From Planctomycetia bacterium (GTDB lineage Bacteria; Planctomycetota; Planctomycetia; Pirellulales; JALHLM01): a stretch of 44,404 bases of DNA. Location: the NCBI GenBank assembly GCA_034440135.1, contig JAWXBP010000151.1, positions 1-44,404 of the forward strand, in the 5' to 3' direction. Numbering within the stretch: position 1 is the first letter of the stretch; each line of letters starts with the position of its first letter. The position numbers and the translations under genes were made by a program. The notes beneath the pieces were generated by a model. The model saw only the letters and a list, made by a program, of their open reading frames with translations. It was not told the DNA's origin and ran no database searches. Positions 20,064-28,344 of this stretch are shown here, one piece after another.

Positions 20064-22817
20064 ATGACGCTTGCAACCGAACCTGGTGACGAACGCCGTC
20101 GACTGAGCGAAGCCGCGGACCGCACCCACAATTGGCAACGCTGGGGACCGTACGTCGCCGAGCGGCAGTGGGGCACCGTGCGCGAGGACTATTCCGCGCA
20201 GGGCGACGCCTGGGACTACGTCACGCACGACCAAGCGCGCAGCCGCGCCTATCGCTGGGGTGAAGATGGCTTGCTGGGAATCTGCGATCGCGAATGTCGG
20301 CTCTGTTTCTCGCTTGCGCTTTGGAACGGCCGCGACCCGATCCTCAAGGAACGCCTCTTCGGCCTCGCCGGCACCGAGGGGAATCATGGCGAGGATGTGA
20401 AGGAGTGTTACTACTACCTCGATTCGACGCCCACGCATTCTTACATGAAGGCGCTCTACAAGTATCCGCAGTCCGAATTTCCGTACGCGCGACTCGTGGA
20501 AGAGAATCGCCGACGCGGTAAGCAGGATGCCGAGTTCGAGCTCGTCGACACCGGCGTGTTCGATGAACACCGTTATTTCGATGTGGTTGCGGAGTACGCC
20601 AAGGCGTCGCCGGACGATATTCTGATTCGCGTCACCATTGCCAATCGGGGACCGGAGTCCGCAGCGATTCACTTGCTCCCGACACTGTGGTTTCGTAATT
20701 CTTGGTCTTGGGGTTGCACCCACGATGGTTGCGAGGTGAAACCGCGGCTGGAGGCAGCAGGTTTGGCGGCCATCGTCGCTCGGCATGTTTCGCTCGGCGA
20801 ATTCCGACTGGATGTGGAACCGTCCGCCGGCGCTGAGCCCGCGGAGTTGGTGTTTACTGAAAACGAAAGCAATTCCAACCGCGTGTTCAATTTTGAGGAC
20901 GGCAATCGCTACGTCAAAGACGCGTTCCACCGCTATGTGATTCAGGGCGACTCTCAAGCAGTCCACTCGCTAAAACACGGCACCAAGGCGGCGGCGATCT
21001 ACCGTCTGACGATTCCGTCGGGGACGCACACCGTGGTCCGCATGCGGCTCACGAAGGCCAATGAAACGACGAGCCGGCCATTCTCAAACTTCGATGACGT
21101 CTTTGCCGAACGCATCGCCGAAGCCGACGCCTTCTACGCCGATCGCATTCCCGCTGCGCCAGGCAGCGAGACGGCGAATGTCGCGCGGCAGGCCTATGCC
21201 GGACTCCTGTGGAGCAAGCAGTTCTATCACTACGTGGTCAAGGACTGGCTGGCCGGCGACCCGGATCAACCGGCGCCGCCGCAAGAACGCAAGCAGGTGC
21301 GTAATCACGATTGGCCGCACCTGTTCAATCGCGACGTCATCTCGATGCCGGACAAGTGGGAGTACCCCTGGTACGCGGCCTGGGATTTGGCGTTTCACAT
21401 GATCCCCATGGCAACCGTCGATCCGGAGTTCGCCAAGGGGCAGCTCGAACTGTTCTTGCGCGAGTGGTATCTCCACCCCAACGGGCAGATGCCGGCCTAT
21501 GAGTGGGCGCTGTCGGACGTCAATCCGCCGGTGCATGCCTGGGCCTGTTGGCGCGTGTACAAGATGACCGCGCCCAGGGGACAGCGCGACGTCGCCTTCC
21601 TCAAGCGCGTGTTCACGAAACTGCTGCTGAATTTCACCTGGTGGGTCAATCGCAAAGACGAAACCGGCAACCATCTGTTCGCGGGCGGATTTCTGGGGCT
21701 GGACAACATCGGCGTGTTCGACCGTTCCAAGCCGCTTCCCGACGGCGGCCGACTGGAGCAGGCCGACGGCACCGCCTGGATGGCCTTCTATGCCTCGACG
21801 ATGCTCGCCATGGCCTTGGAGTTGGCGCAACACGACGACACCTACGAGGACATTGCCTCGAAGTTCTTCGAACATTTCATCCACATTGCCGACGCCATGA
21901 ACACGCTCGGCGGCCTGGGCCTGTGGCATGAAGGGGACGGCTTCTACTACGATCAAATCAAGGTGGGCGAGAGCGTTGCGCCGTTGGGGATCCGCTCCAT
22001 CGTGGGCATCATCCCGCTGTTCGCGGTCGAGGTGCTGGAACAGGCCGACATCGATCGCCTGCCGGGCTTCCGCAAACGCATGGAGTGGTTCCTCAAGCAT
22101 CGCCCCGATCTGGCCCGGCACATCGCGTATTGCGAACGCTCGGGCGTCATTGCGGATCGCGACGACCAACAACGCGGCCGCGGCCGCCGGTTGCTCGCCA
22201 TCCCGTCGCACGAACGCCTGGAGCGCATGCTCCACTACTTGCTCGATGAAAGTGAGTTTCTGGCGCCGCATGGCGTGCGCGCCCTCTCACGGTATCATCA
22301 CGAACACCCTTTCGTGCTCTGGGCCGACGGACAAGAGCACCGCGTGGAATACACGCCGGGCGAATCCATCACCGGGTTGTTCGGCGGCAACTCCAACTGG
22401 CGCGGTCCCATCTGGTTCCCGGTGAATTACTTGGTCATCGAAGCCCTGGAGCGCTATCACCACTTCTACGGCGACGAAGTGCAAGTCGAATGCCCGACCG
22501 GATCCGGCCGCGTGATGAACCTCTTCGAAGTGTCGCACGAACTGCGCCGCCGCATGGCGTCGCTGTTCCTGCCGGATGCATCAGGGCGTCGTCCCTGCCA
22601 TGGCGACGATCCCCGCTACGCCACGGATCCTCATTGGAACCATTTTCCGCTGTACTATGAATACTTTCACGGCGACGACGGCCGCGGCGTGGGCGCCAGC
22701 CATCAAACCGGCTGGACGGCGCTGGTCGCGTCCATTCTCCGCGACCTCCAAACGCCGTCGAGCGACGGCGATCATCTCGCAGAGCCGACGCGCGCGGCAG
22801 CGACCGTTGAAGCGTAA
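20064..22817 (+). CDS. GH63-type glucosidase (MGH1-like)
   Basis: A 917-residue cytoplasmic protein without signal peptide, of the bacterial group related to eukaryotic processing alpha-glucosidase I (GH63, (alpha/alpha)6 barrel). Typical segments: N-terminal NWQRWGPYVAERQWGTVREDYSA and GDAWDYVTHDQARSRAYRWGEDG; LFGLAGTEGNHGEDVKE and YYYLDSTPTHSYMKALYKYPQ; the barrel with HDWPHLFNRDVISMPDKWEYPWYAAWDLAFHMIP, where the Asp of AAWDLAFH is in the position of the general acid; GGFLGLDNIGVFDRS; GNSNWRGPIWFPVNYL; and the end with HQTGWTALVA. Length and order fit the family. The natural substrate in bacteria is uncertain (glucosyl- or mannosyl-glycerate-like compounds or alpha-glucans have been proposed). 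It stands alone between the small membrane genes and the damaged type ISP locus. Confidence 0.88.
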   Translation: MTLATEPGDERRRLSEAADRTHNWQRWGPYVAERQWGTVREDYSAQGDAWDYVTHDQARSRAYRWGEDGLLGICDRECRLCFSLALWNGRDPILKERLFGLAGTEGNHGEDVKECYYYLDSTPTHSYMKALYKYPQSEFPYARLVEENRRRGKQDAEFELVDTGVFDEHRYFDVVAEYAKASPDDILIRVTIANRGPESAAIHLLPTLWFRNSWSWGCTHDGCEVKPRLEAAGLAAIVARHVSLGEFRLDVEPSAGAEPAELVFTENESNSNRVFNFEDGNRYVKDAFHRYVIQGDSQAVHSLKHGTKAAAIYRLTIPSGTHTVVRMRLTKANETTSRPFSNFDDVFAERIAEADAFYADRIPAAPGSETANVARQAYAGLLWSKQFYHYVVKDWLAGDPDQPAPPQERKQVRNHDWPHLFNRDVISMPDKWEYPWYAAWDLAFHMIPMATVDPEFAKGQLELFLREWYLHPNGQMPAYEWALSDVNPPVHAWACWRVYKMTAPRGQRDVAFLKRVFTKLLLNFTWWVNRKDETGNHLFAGGFLGLDNIGVFDRSKPLPDGGRLEQADGTAWMAFYASTMLAMALELAQHDDTYEDIASKFFEHFIHIADAMNTLGGLGLWHEGDGFYYDQIKVGESVAPLGIRSIVGIIPLFAVEVLEQADIDRLPGFRKRMEWFLKHRPDLARHIAYCERSGVIADRDDQQRGRGRRLLAIPSHERLERMLHYLLDESEFLAPHGVRALSRYHHEHPFVLWADGQEHRVEYTPGESITGLFGGNSNWRGPIWFPVNYLVIEALERYHHFYGDEVQVECPTGSGRVMNLFEVSHELRRRMASLFLPDASGRRPCHGDDPRYATDPHWNHFPLYYEYFHGDDGRGVGASHQTGWTALVASILRDLQTPSSDGDHLAEPTRAAATVEA

Positions 22818-22927
22818 TGCGCGCGCGTGAGCGCGTGCCGCTCGCGAAGGCGAAAATCGCGGTTCCTCCCTGCCGAGGCCCCAGACCTCGGCCGCGGAAG
22901 ACGATACATTCATGCCTGTCGCGCCGG

Positions 22928-22975
22928 GAGACCTGCGGTCGGTAGGGGTGCGGGGTCGGGAGACCCGCGCACAAC
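22928..22975. repeat. Dispersed 48-bp repeat, left copy
   Basis: GAGACCTGCGGTCGGTAGGG (22928-22947) continues into GTGCGGGGTCGGGAGACCCG and CGCACAAC (ending at 22975). The same 48 bp, with four substitutions, occur at 24838-24885. It lies between the glucosidase stop and the 5' remnant of the type ISP gene. Just before it, CCGAGGCCCCAGACCTCGG (22873-22891) is a small hairpin of its own. Confidence 0.85.
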
Positions 22976-23018
22976 GGTGGCGTCCGTTCCATTGCCATTC
23001 GAACAAAAAGTCGGCTCC

Positions 23019-23321
23019 ATGGCGAAAAAACCCCAGCCGAGTAAGCAACACAAGTCGCTGCTCAAGCTGATCGACAAGTATTACGCCGACCTCGCCGACT
23101 TCGCGCGGCAGCACGTGTTGTTCGAGATGGGCACGCGCCAGGCCTTTCACCGCCTGCTGGCCGACGCCGGCAAACCGCACGGTTGGACGCTGATCGCCGA
23201 GCAGTCCAAAAAGGTGAACGGCAAGACCATCCGCCCGGACGGCACCTTCAAGGACGAAATGAACCTGGTCCGCGGGTATTGGGAAGAGACGTACGAATTG
23301 ACTAAGTCCACTCGATTCTAA
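23019..23321 (+). pseudogene. Type ISP restriction-modification enzyme, 5' remnant
   Basis: 100 residues starting at ATG 23019 (MAKKPQPSKQHKSLLKLIDKY). Residues ~20-88 match the N-terminal nuclease domain of type ISP (LlaGI/LlaBIII-like) single-chain restriction-modification enzymes: FEMGTRQAFHRLLADAGKP, GWTLIAEQ, NGKTIRPDGTFKDEMNL and RGYWE. In intact enzymes the last motif continues as WEAKD, completing the PD-(D/E)xK active site, followed by helicase, methyltransferase and target-recognition domains (about 1500 more residues). Here the match stops after RGYWE and is replaced by unrelated residues (ETYELTKSTRF) and a stop. The nuclease is therefore dead. The matching 3' end of the gene lies 1 kb downstream. 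The fragment may still be translated. Confidence 0.85.
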
Positions 23322-23333
23322 AGGTCAATTGCA

Positions 23334-24239
23334 ATGTCGCATGGAAAAGGCAAGCGAGGTCAACGTAAGGACAAACGCCTCAAACCTAACAGTATTGGTG
23401 TCGATGGCGGCAAACTACCAGACGTACGGAATCAGCAATTCGAAAAGAAACAAGTTCGACACTTACCGGGGCAGCCCGCCAATCGCGATGCCGCGCCAAC
23501 CACGCCGAAATCCCCACATGCGACCGACTCTGGCTCAAGCGAAACGCCACCAGGGCCACTCCGCGATGCGACAACTGGCGGGCACGGTGACTTGTGTGTT
23601 TCGGACCGACCAGCGACCACCGAGCGATTCGCTGAAGCGCAAACGAGATACTCTTGGTACCTACTACTGGCAACCGTTGCCGCAGTGTTCATTGCCGGCT
23701 GCCAAGTGTACTTAATGTATGCCCAGAATTGCCTTTTCGATCGACAGAACGGCATCATGGACAAACAGAACCTGATCATGACGCTTGAAAACCGGCCTTG
23801 GGTTTTCGGAATGAAAGTTCACGTCGAGGCGTGTAATGCAACTGAATCACTTAAGTTCAAGGTCACGACGAACAATTCTGGCAAGATCCCCGGCCGAATT
23901 CGATCCACACGCTATGCGGCATCCGTGGTGAGGAACGGCGATTCTGTGGATCGAGTCGTAGATGGAGCAAAGACTGATATCACGGGACCACTAAAGAATG
24001 CCGCTCTTCCACCGAATGCACCGCTGATTCAAGACGTGGACATGGGGCACGGGCTTTCCGCAGGCGACATCAAGTCGCTGGACGACAGGACCGGAGATTT
24101 GTGGGTTGTGGGACGCATCGAGTACGAAGGTCCGACTGGCGAACCTTATTTTACCCAGTTCTGCTACAGCAGCGGCGGCAGGGGAAATCCAGTGGGTCAC
24201 GAGTTGCAATACAGTTCCCGTTACAACGATTTCAAGTAG
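23334..24239 (+). CDS. Single-span membrane protein of unknown function inserted in the type ISP locus
   Basis: 301 residues; the ATG is 12 bp after the stop of the type ISP 5' remnant. The first ~95 residues are hydrophilic and low in order (basic MSHGKGKRGQRKDKR, then Pro/Thr/Ser-rich). One membrane span follows (SWYLLLATVAAVFIAGCQVYLMY, about 107-129). After that comes a soluble domain with MTLENRPWVFGMKVHVE, SLKFKVTTNNSGKIPGRI, PLIQDVDMGHGLSAGD and DLWVVGRIEYEGPTGEPYFTQFCY, ending HELQYSSRYNDFK. The NRPWV...TNNSGKIPG...YF.QFCY pattern is typical of stand-alone membrane proteins of unknown function with an Ig/beta-sandwich-like outer domain. The DNA has visibly lower GC than its surroundings, and a terminator-like hairpin follows. 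It fills the gap between the two halves of a restriction gene, so it was probably acquired. Confidence 0.7.
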   Translation: MSHGKGKRGQRKDKRLKPNSIGVDGGKLPDVRNQQFEKKQVRHLPGQPANRDAAPTTPKSPHATDSGSSETPPGPLRDATTGGHGDLCVSDRPATTERFAEAQTRYSWYLLLATVAAVFIAGCQVYLMYAQNCLFDRQNGIMDKQNLIMTLENRPWVFGMKVHVEACNATESLKFKVTTNNSGKIPGRIRSTRYAASVVRNGDSVDRVVDGAKTDITGPLKNAALPPNAPLIQDVDMGHGLSAGDIKSLDDRTGDLWVVGRIEYEGPTGEPYFTQFCYSSGGRGNPVGHELQYSSRYNDFK

Positions 24240-24250
24240 ACGCCTACTTA

Positions 24251-24306
24251 CGGCCGCCTTGTTCCGACTCCCGGCGAACAAAAAGGCCGTGTCTGTTTCT
24301 TTTTCT
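24251..24306 (+). terminator. Terminator-like hairpin after the inserted gene
   Basis: CGGCC (24251-24255) and TTGTTC (24259-24264) pair with GAACAA (24276-24281) and GGCCG (24285-24289) around a Cys-loop-sized 11-nt loop. A T-rich tract (TGTCTGTTTCTTTTTCT) follows. It starts 11 bp after the stop of the membrane-protein gene, so that gene appears to be a self-contained unit inside the broken type ISP locus. Confidence 0.6.
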
Positions 24307-24346
24307 AGGTTTCGTTGGGCTATTTCATACGGCAGTGTCTGGCTGC

Positions 24347-24748
24347 TTCACTTTCGAGCAGCTGGCCGAGCTGCACCTCGACTACGAGCAGCTCAAGCCG
24401 TGGGACTTGGAGCTCATCGAAACGCCCGGCGTGCCGCTTTCGTACCGCGTCGAGGACAAGATGCGGCTCGCGAAGGACAAGGAGCGGCTGGCAGTCAACA
24501 AGTCGCTGACGCTGGCCGGCATTCCGCCCGAGGCGTTCAACTACCGTCTCGGCAACCGCTCGGCGTTGGATTGGGTCATCGACCAGTACCAGGTCAGCAC
24601 CGACAAACGCAGCGGCATCACCTCCGACCCGAACCGGGAAGACGACGAGCAATACATCGTCCGCCTGGTGGGCCAGGTGATCCGCGTCAGCGTGGAAACC
24701 GTGGCGATCGTGAACGCCCTGCCGGCGTATGCGGCCGAGAAATCGTAA
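24347..24748 (+). pseudogene. Type ISP restriction-modification enzyme, 3' remnant
   Basis: The frame ending at TAA 24748 encodes the C-terminal target-recognition part of a type ISP enzyme: FTFEQLAELHLDYEQLKPWDLE, then PLSYRVEDKMRLAKDKERL, LTLAGIPPEAFNYRLGNRSALDWVIDQYQV, DKRSGITSDPN, YIVRLVGQVIRVSVETVAIVNALP. In intact enzymes the same order closes the protein (LHxxYE...KMRF...IPxEAYEYxxNGxSAIEWxxxRYQVxTDKxSGIxNDPN...VSxETxxIVxALP). Upstream of 24347 the frame has no resemblance to the family, so this is a fragment without its own start; an ORF can be drawn from 24101 but that part is non-coding. Together with the 5' remnant it shows that about 4 kb of the original gene is missing. Confidence 0.85.
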
Positions 24749-24768
24749 ACCCTGTTGCGCGCGGGTCT

Positions 24769-24885
24769 GTTGTGCGCGGGTCTCCCGACCCCGCACTGGC
24801 CCCGACCGAAGGTCTCCCGGCCCGGCGTGATGCATTGGAGACCTGCGGTCGACGGGAGTGCGGGGTCGGGAGACCCGCGCACAAC
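24769..24885. repeat. Long inverted repeat; right arm is the second copy of the 48-bp repeat
   Basis: GTTGTGCGCGGGTCTCCCGA (continuing CCCCGCAC to 24796) is the exact reverse complement of 24858-24885. Pairing extends inward with gaps to GACCGAAGGTCTCC (24803-24816) against GGAGACCTGCGGTC (24837-24850). The right arm (24838-24885) repeats 22928-22975 with four substitutions. A further piece, AGCGGTCGGGAGACCGTGCC, follows at 24886-24905. The element fills most of the gap between the type ISP remnant and the response regulator. Confidence 0.85.
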
Positions 24886-25106
24886 AGCGGTCGGGAGACC
24901 GTGCCACGACAGGGACCTTGGCAAATCACATTTGGCCGACATGAGCCTCTCCGCACAGGTGGGCGCTTTCCGCACAGCGTTCCTACCTCGTCAATTCGTC
25001 ACGTCCACGCACTTGCCCGGCAAAAGCGGTACTTCGCGCCCCGGCGACTCGGCGGCACGGGCGTTGCTGTACAATCGACAGCGAGACGAGCCACCAAGGA
25101 CCACGT

Positions 25107-26501
25107 ATGCAATTCGATCCAGCCAAAATCGACCTGCTCGTCGTCGACGACGACCGGGAATTTCGTGAAACCGTCGCGCGGCGGTTCGTGCGGCGCGGGT
25201 ATCAGGTGCAAGAAGCCATTCACGGCGAGCAAGCGCTGCAGTTGGCCGAGCGACGGCAATTTGACGTCGTGATTCTCGACATGGTGATGCCGGGACTATC
25301 CGGCCTGCAGGTGCTGGAGCGATTGAAGATCTCGCATCCCGACTGCGAAGTGATTCTGCTCACCGGACAGGGGACGATCGAAACTGCGGTGGAAGCGATG
25401 AAACTCGGCGCCACAGACTTCCTGCAAAAGCCGTTTCCGCTGGCCGATCTGGAGTTGCTGATCGAAAAGGCGTACGACCGCCGCCAGCTCCGCAAGGAAA
25501 ATGCGCAACTCAAGGCGGCGCTCGGGCGCGCGCAGCATGCGCCGGAGATCATCGGCAAATCGGCCGCCATGCAGGAACTGGCGCGTCTCATTGACCGCGC
25601 CGGACCGACCGACAAATCCATTCTCATTCAAGGCGAAAGCGGCACGGGCAAGGAGTTGGTGGCCCACGCGCTGCATCGGGCCAGTCCTCGGGCCGCGAAG
25701 CCGCTGGTGGTGATCAATTGCGCGGCGCTGCCGGAGAATCTCCTGGAGAGCGAACTGTTCGGCCACGAAAAAGGATCATTCACCGGCGCGATCGCCACGA
25801 AGCAAGGGCTCTTCGAAGTTGCCGACGGCGGTACGCTGTTCATTGATGAGATCGGGGAACTCGCGCCATCATTGCAGGCGAAGTTGTTGCGCGTGCTGGA
25901 GGACGGTTCGATGCGCCGCGTCGGTTCGCTGAAAGAGCGACGTGTCGACGTGCGGCTGCTGGCGGCCACGAACCGCGACATGCAGCAGGAAGTGGCCAAG
26001 AAAAACTTCCGCGAGGATTTGTACTACCGCATCAACGTCATGTCGTTGACCCTGCCGCCTCTGCGCGAGCGGCAAGGCGACATTCCGCTCTTGGTCAAAA
26101 AGATGCTGGGCAACGCCTGGACCATCGAGCCGGACGCCATGCAGGTGATCGAGGCGTACCCTTGGCCCGGCAACGTCCGGCAGTTGTTCAACGCGCTGGA
26201 ACGCGCGCAGATCATGGCCGATGACCACTGCATCCGCTTGCGCGACTTGCCGGGCGAGATCATTCCCGCCCCCGGGCGCAACGACGATTCCTCGATACCG
26301 GCCATCAACAGCGACGCCCTCTCCGAACGCCAGCGTTTGCACATCAAGGAAGTGCTGGAACGCGAACGCGGGAACAAGTCGCGGGCCGCGCGCGTCCTCG
26401 GCGTCAGCCGCCGGAGCCTCTATCGACTGCTGGAAAAGTACGAGGGCGACCAGCCCTCGGACGGCATAACGCAGACGGCGCAAACGCCGGTGACGGACTG
26501 A
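25107..26501 (+). CDS. Sigma-54-dependent response regulator (NtrC family)
   Basis: 464 residues in three domains. Receiver (1-125): LLVVDDDRE, phospho-acceptor D58 in VVILDMVMPG, T86 in LLTGQG, K108 in LQKPF. AAA+ domain (148-375): Walker A IQGESGTGKE (about 175-184), the sigma-54 contact loop ELFGHEKGSFTGA, where the usual GAFTGA is GSFTGA (223-228), Walker B GGTLFIDEIGE, and PWPGNVRQLFNAL. C-terminal Fis-type helix-turn-helix: NKSRAARVLGVSRRSLYRLLEKY. So a phosphorylated form should activate transcription from a -24/-12 promoter. A histidine kinase with a globin sensor is encoded convergently 23 bp downstream and is the likely partner. Target genes may include the neighbouring cbb3 oxidase cluster, which has a -24/-12 match upstream. 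The Ala-to-Ser change in the loop is conservative and found in active regulators. Confidence 0.94.
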   Translation: MQFDPAKIDLLVVDDDREFRETVARRFVRRGYQVQEAIHGEQALQLAERRQFDVVILDMVMPGLSGLQVLERLKISHPDCEVILLTGQGTIETAVEAMKLGATDFLQKPFPLADLELLIEKAYDRRQLRKENAQLKAALGRAQHAPEIIGKSAAMQELARLIDRAGPTDKSILIQGESGTGKELVAHALHRASPRAAKPLVVINCAALPENLLESELFGHEKGSFTGAIATKQGLFEVADGGTLFIDEIGELAPSLQAKLLRVLEDGSMRRVGSLKERRVDVRLLAATNRDMQQEVAKKNFREDLYYRINVMSLTLPPLRERQGDIPLLVKKMLGNAWTIEPDAMQVIEAYPWPGNVRQLFNALERAQIMADDHCIRLRDLPGEIIPAPGRNDDSSIPAINSDALSERQRLHIKEVLERERGNKSRAARVLGVSRRSLYRLLEKYEGDQPSDGITQTAQTPVTD

Positions 26502-26524
26502 GCGTCGCGCGACGCGAGATCACA

Positions 26525-27778
26525 TCACTCCTCCTGCGCCGTGGCGAGCAGCAGGCGGATGTGGAACGCGCAGCCTTGCCCGGGCTGCGATTCCGCCCAG
26601 ATCGTGCCTCCTTGTTGCTCGACAAGCGTCTTGGCGAAATAGAGGCCCAGCCCGGAGCCGGGCGTATCGCGATGGACGTCAAGCCGCCGAAACGGGACGA
26701 ACACGCGCGTCAACTCGTGCGGCGGGATGCCTGGTCCGTTATCGATAATCGAGATCGTGCAATGGCGTTCGTCGACGTCCGCACGGACGGTGATTCTCCC
26801 CGCCGGTTTGTCGTTGTACTTGATGGCGTTCGATAGGAGATTGAAGAACACTTCGCGCAGACGCACGCGATCCGCGCGCACGACGGGGATGCGTTCCGGC
26901 AGCGTGATCGTGATGTGCTTCTGTTCCATCATGGGACGCAGTAGCTCCACGGTCTCCAACAACACCGGTTCCGGTGAGAGCGATTCCGGCGTTTGCTCTT
27001 CGTGCAGGGAGATCGCCGACTGCAGCAAGTCGTCGATCGTGTCGCTCATTCGCAGGGCGCGATTGCGCGCCGCTTGAATCAACTTGCCGGCTTCCCCCGG
27101 GATCTGGGGGCCGAACTCGTCCAGCGCCTCGTCGCACAAGTTGACCATGGTCGCCAGCGGCGTCTTCAAGTCGTGCGACGTTAATTGCGCGAACTGCCGG
27201 AGCTCGGCGTTCGCCTGATAGACCAAATCGAGCGCTCGACGCAGATTCGCCGTCATCCGGCTGAAGTACGCCTCGAGCGTCAATCCAATGTCGAAGAACA
27301 CCGCTTTCTGTACCGCGCGCACCAGGGAAGCGAAATGCCGTGACGGTTCGTCCAACTCTTCCGCCAGCCGCTCCACGCAAAACTGCAGATACTTGCTGTA
27401 GGCGCCGAGAAACATTTGCGGGCTGATCCCCACGCGGGCGTGTACATCGCCGACGCGAAAGCAACGGTCCATGTATTCGTCGCTCCACTCGGCGGCCAAC
27501 ATCCGCCGCAGATGCTCCATCTGCGATTCTTTCAGGCGCTCCACGAGCTCCGGGTCGCGCAGAAAGCGGGCCGTGGCCTCGAACTTGAAGAGATGCTCGT
27601 AGAACTCATCGACGAACCGGGCGCGCGACGCCAGGAGTCGCTCGTTCAGCTCCTGGAGTCGCGCACGATCTTGTTCGTCAAACTCCAGGAACTCCAGGCG
27701 TTCGCGAAGTCCCACAATCTCCTGTGGCGCTTGATGGTCATCCTCCGGCGCCGGCGCTTGGTGATTTTCAGCGTCCAT
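26525..27778 (-). CDS. Globin-coupled histidine kinase (soluble, candidate oxygen sensor)
   Basis: 417 residues with no membrane span. Residues ~25-180 are a protoglobin-type sensor: LEFDEQDRARLQELNERLL, RFVDEFYEHLFKFEATARFL, then the haem-proximal H113 in FRVGDVHARVGISPQMFLGAY, the motif spacing seen in globin-coupled chemoreceptors and cyclases. The kinase follows: phospho-acceptor H202 in FAQLTSHDLKTPLATMVNLC, N-box FFNLLSNAIKYND, G1 DNGPGIPPHEL and G2 GSGLGLYFAKTLVEQQGGTIW. The globin domain should bind O2, CO or NO, so the kinase can report oxygen or nitric oxide level in the cytoplasm. The gene converges with a sigma-54 response regulator and lies 1 kb from a cbb3-type oxidase cluster, which suggests that oxygen level is coupled to terminal oxidase expression; this link is inference. 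Confidence 0.9.
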   Translation of the reverse strand: MDAENHQAPAPEDDHQAPQEIVGLRERLEFLEFDEQDRARLQELNERLLASRARFVDEFYEHLFKFEATARFLRDPELVERLKESQMEHLRRMLAAEWSDEYMDRCFRVGDVHARVGISPQMFLGAYSKYLQFCVERLAEELDEPSRHFASLVRAVQKAVFFDIGLTLEAYFSRMTANLRRALDLVYQANAELRQFAQLTSHDLKTPLATMVNLCDEALDEFGPQIPGEAGKLIQAARNRALRMSDTIDDLLQSAISLHEEQTPESLSPEPVLLETVELLRPMMEQKHITITLPERIPVVRADRVRLREVFFNLLSNAIKYNDKPAGRITVRADVDERHCTISIIDNGPGIPPHELTRVFVPFRRLDVHRDTPGSGLGLYFAKTLVEQQGGTIWAESQPGQGCAFHIRLLLATAQEE

Positions 27779-27834
27779 ACCAGCCCATTGACTCAGTTAG
27801 TGCGGTGGATGCGTATCCCTGATGCGCAGTTGCC

Positions 27835-28344
27835 TCAGCCCGCGCCCGGCAAGGGCGCGGACCGAACCGCCAGATTCGCGGCCGCCACGATGACGCCGAT
27901 CACGCCCAACAGCACGATCAGCGTCGCGACGCCGTACAAGGTGCGGATGCCGTCGTCCATCTGCGGTGGGCGCTTTTGACGCAACAATTTGCTGACGACC
28001 ACGCCACAGACCCAACTCCAGTGCAACATCACATGCACCAGCACGCCCAGCGTCAACAGACTGATCAGACCGAATTGCCACCGGCTCCAGGCATTGTACG
28101 ACCAGCCCCACAACGTCCAACCATCCGCGGACGTTCCCGGCGGAAACACGAATTGCACCACCAAGCCGACAGCTAAAACGGCCGTCAGGACGATCAGCAA
28201 TGTCGCGTCGAGCAGCAAGTTGACCATGGTCCGCGACATTCGGACGGCGCTCGACGTCGTGCCCCCGGCACGTTCCGTCGGCGGGCGGTCGCAATCCTCG
28301 TGCATCTTCGTCGGGAGCGGCATGGAATCAACGGTGTTTGCCAT
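27835..28344 (-). CDS. DUF4405 membrane protein (cytochrome b-like)
   Basis: 169 residues from the ATG at 28344; the exact start is uncertain (ATGs at 28323 and 28305 are alternatives). After a hydrophilic N-terminus come RTMVNLLLDATLLIVLTAVLAVGLVVQFVF (first span), a periplasmic-type loop with Trp/Tyr (GWTLWGWSYNAWSRWQFG), a second span containing two His (VLVHVMLHWSWVCGVV) and a third, C-terminal span (LYGVATLIVLLGVIGVIVAA). This is the DUF4405 layout, thought to be a haem-binding minimal cytochrome b relative. Basic KLLRQKRPPQ between spans 2 and 3 marks the cytoplasmic side. It is divergent from the cytochrome/cbb3 cluster and may share its control region, so a role in electron transfer is plausible but unproven. 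Confidence 0.75.
   Translation of the reverse strand: MANTVDSMPLPTKMHEDCDRPPTERAGGTTSSAVRMSRTMVNLLLDATLLIVLTAVLAVGLVVQFVFPPGTSADGWTLWGWSYNAWSRWQFGLISLLTLGVLVHVMLHWSWVCGVVVSKLLRQKRPPQMDDGIRTLYGVATLIVLLGVIGVIVAAANLAVRSAPLPGAG

Noticed and set aside
21084-22271. 395-codon open frame antisense to the glucosidase
   Set aside because: High-GC shadow frame; the sense strand holds the conserved GH63 segments.
24106-25272. Long open frame of 388 codons across the type ISP remnant and the response regulator start
   Set aside because: It is an out-of-frame reading with Arg-rich low-information sequence; the remnant (frame to 24748) and the regulator (from 25107) are in other frames with clear homology.
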